This document shows positions 32,718 through 32,769 of a stretch of 32,769 bases of DNA, piece by piece (the stretch's first letter is position 1; the number at the start of each line of letters is the position of its first letter). Location: the NCBI GenBank assembly GCA_012963775.1, contig DTVC01000016.1:1-32769 (forward strand), read 5' to 3'. The notes below the pieces were generated by a model. The model searched no databases and was not told the DNA's origin. It was given only the letters and a program-made list of their open reading frames with translations. Both the position numbers and the translations under genes were made by a program. This DNA comes from Candidatus Pelagibacter sp. Its GTDB lineage: Bacteria > Pseudomonadota > Alphaproteobacteria > Pelagibacterales > Pelagibacteraceae.

Positions 32718-32769
32718 GACATATTTTTTGGATTAGGCATTCCAACTTTATTGTAACCTGCATCCACGT
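32714..32769 (-). CDS. fabI: C-terminal end of enoyl-ACP reductase FabI (partial)
   Basis: Eighteen codons including TAG are visible and the gene runs off the window edge. The tail [17 protein letters not shown] resembles the alphaproteobacterial FabI C-terminus, in which a V-D-x-G-Y-N-x-x-x-M-P segment follows the last strand of the SDR fold. FabI reduces enoyl-ACP with NADH in fatty-acid elongation. The identity rests on 17 residues. The stop overlaps the pnp stop in CTAA. Confidence 0.6.
   Translation of the reverse strand, partial: VDAGYNKVGMPNPKNMS

Noticed and set aside
1..32769. A horizontally acquired island, defence system, CRISPR array or prophage
   Set aside because: I see no integrase, transposase, repeat array, tRNA boundary or composition break. 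Every gene is a conserved housekeeping or envelope gene in a compact order.

Overview
The window is a compact, very AT-rich piece of an alphaproteobacterial chromosome. It is most likely from the SAR11 clade (Candidatus Pelagibacter-like). The case rests on low-GC codon use, almost no intergenic DNA, and alphaproteobacterial gene orders (grpE-dnaK-dnaJ-dapB-nth, and tsaB-fur-miaB-phoH-ybeY-lnt-metK-nusA-infB-rbfA-rpsO-pnp) preserved in stripped-down form. I see no mobile element, CRISPR array, prophage, rRNA or tRNA. No stretch longer than about 100 bases lacks a gene.

Layout. Positions 1-1.9 kb hold the 3' end of a probable porin with its terminator, a ThiE/TenI-like protein, the PLP-homeostasis protein YggS and an L,D-transpeptidase-fold protein. 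Positions 1.9-2.6 kb hold a winged-helix regulator with a degenerate receiver, followed by a 37-codon ORF that looks like the ribosome-rescue factor ArfA. Positions 2.6-9.0 kb are one minus-strand unit in transcription order: grpE, dnaK, dnaJ, an unnamed 55-residue two-helix membrane protein, dapB, nth and an adenosine-kinase-like PfkB kinase. Positions 9.0-14.5 kb hold rdgB, an LpoA-like periplasmic protein divergent from rsmI, a BON-domain lipoprotein and malic enzyme. Positions 14.5-19.9 kb hold murJ, trpS, nfuA, a Bax-like glucosaminidase and a polysaccharide deacetylase. Positions 19.9-32.7 kb are a long plus-strand series: a very short tsaB, fur, miaB, phoH, ybeY, lnt, metK, then nusA, infB, rbfA, rpsO and pnp. 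The last 56 bases encode the C-terminus of what looks like FabI on the minus strand.

The genes are housekeeping: protein folding and rescue, tRNA and ribosome maturation, lysine/cell-wall synthesis, envelope maintenance, DNA repair, nucleotide-pool sanitation and central carbon metabolism. I found no new multi-gene system and do not claim one. The unusual signals lie in how the DNA is packed. Six of seven convergent gene pairs overlap, five of them by exactly 4 bp that supply both stop codons. Two divergent pairs overlap at their 5' ends, one through a shared ATGCAT and one by 53 bp across a signal-peptide region. Several first-in-unit genes have a -10-like hexamer exactly 6 nt before ATG, suggesting leaderless mRNAs. 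The nusA operon has a promoter followed by a terminator-like hairpin just ahead of its ribosome binding site. Two small genes that are easy to miss fill otherwise empty gaps exactly.
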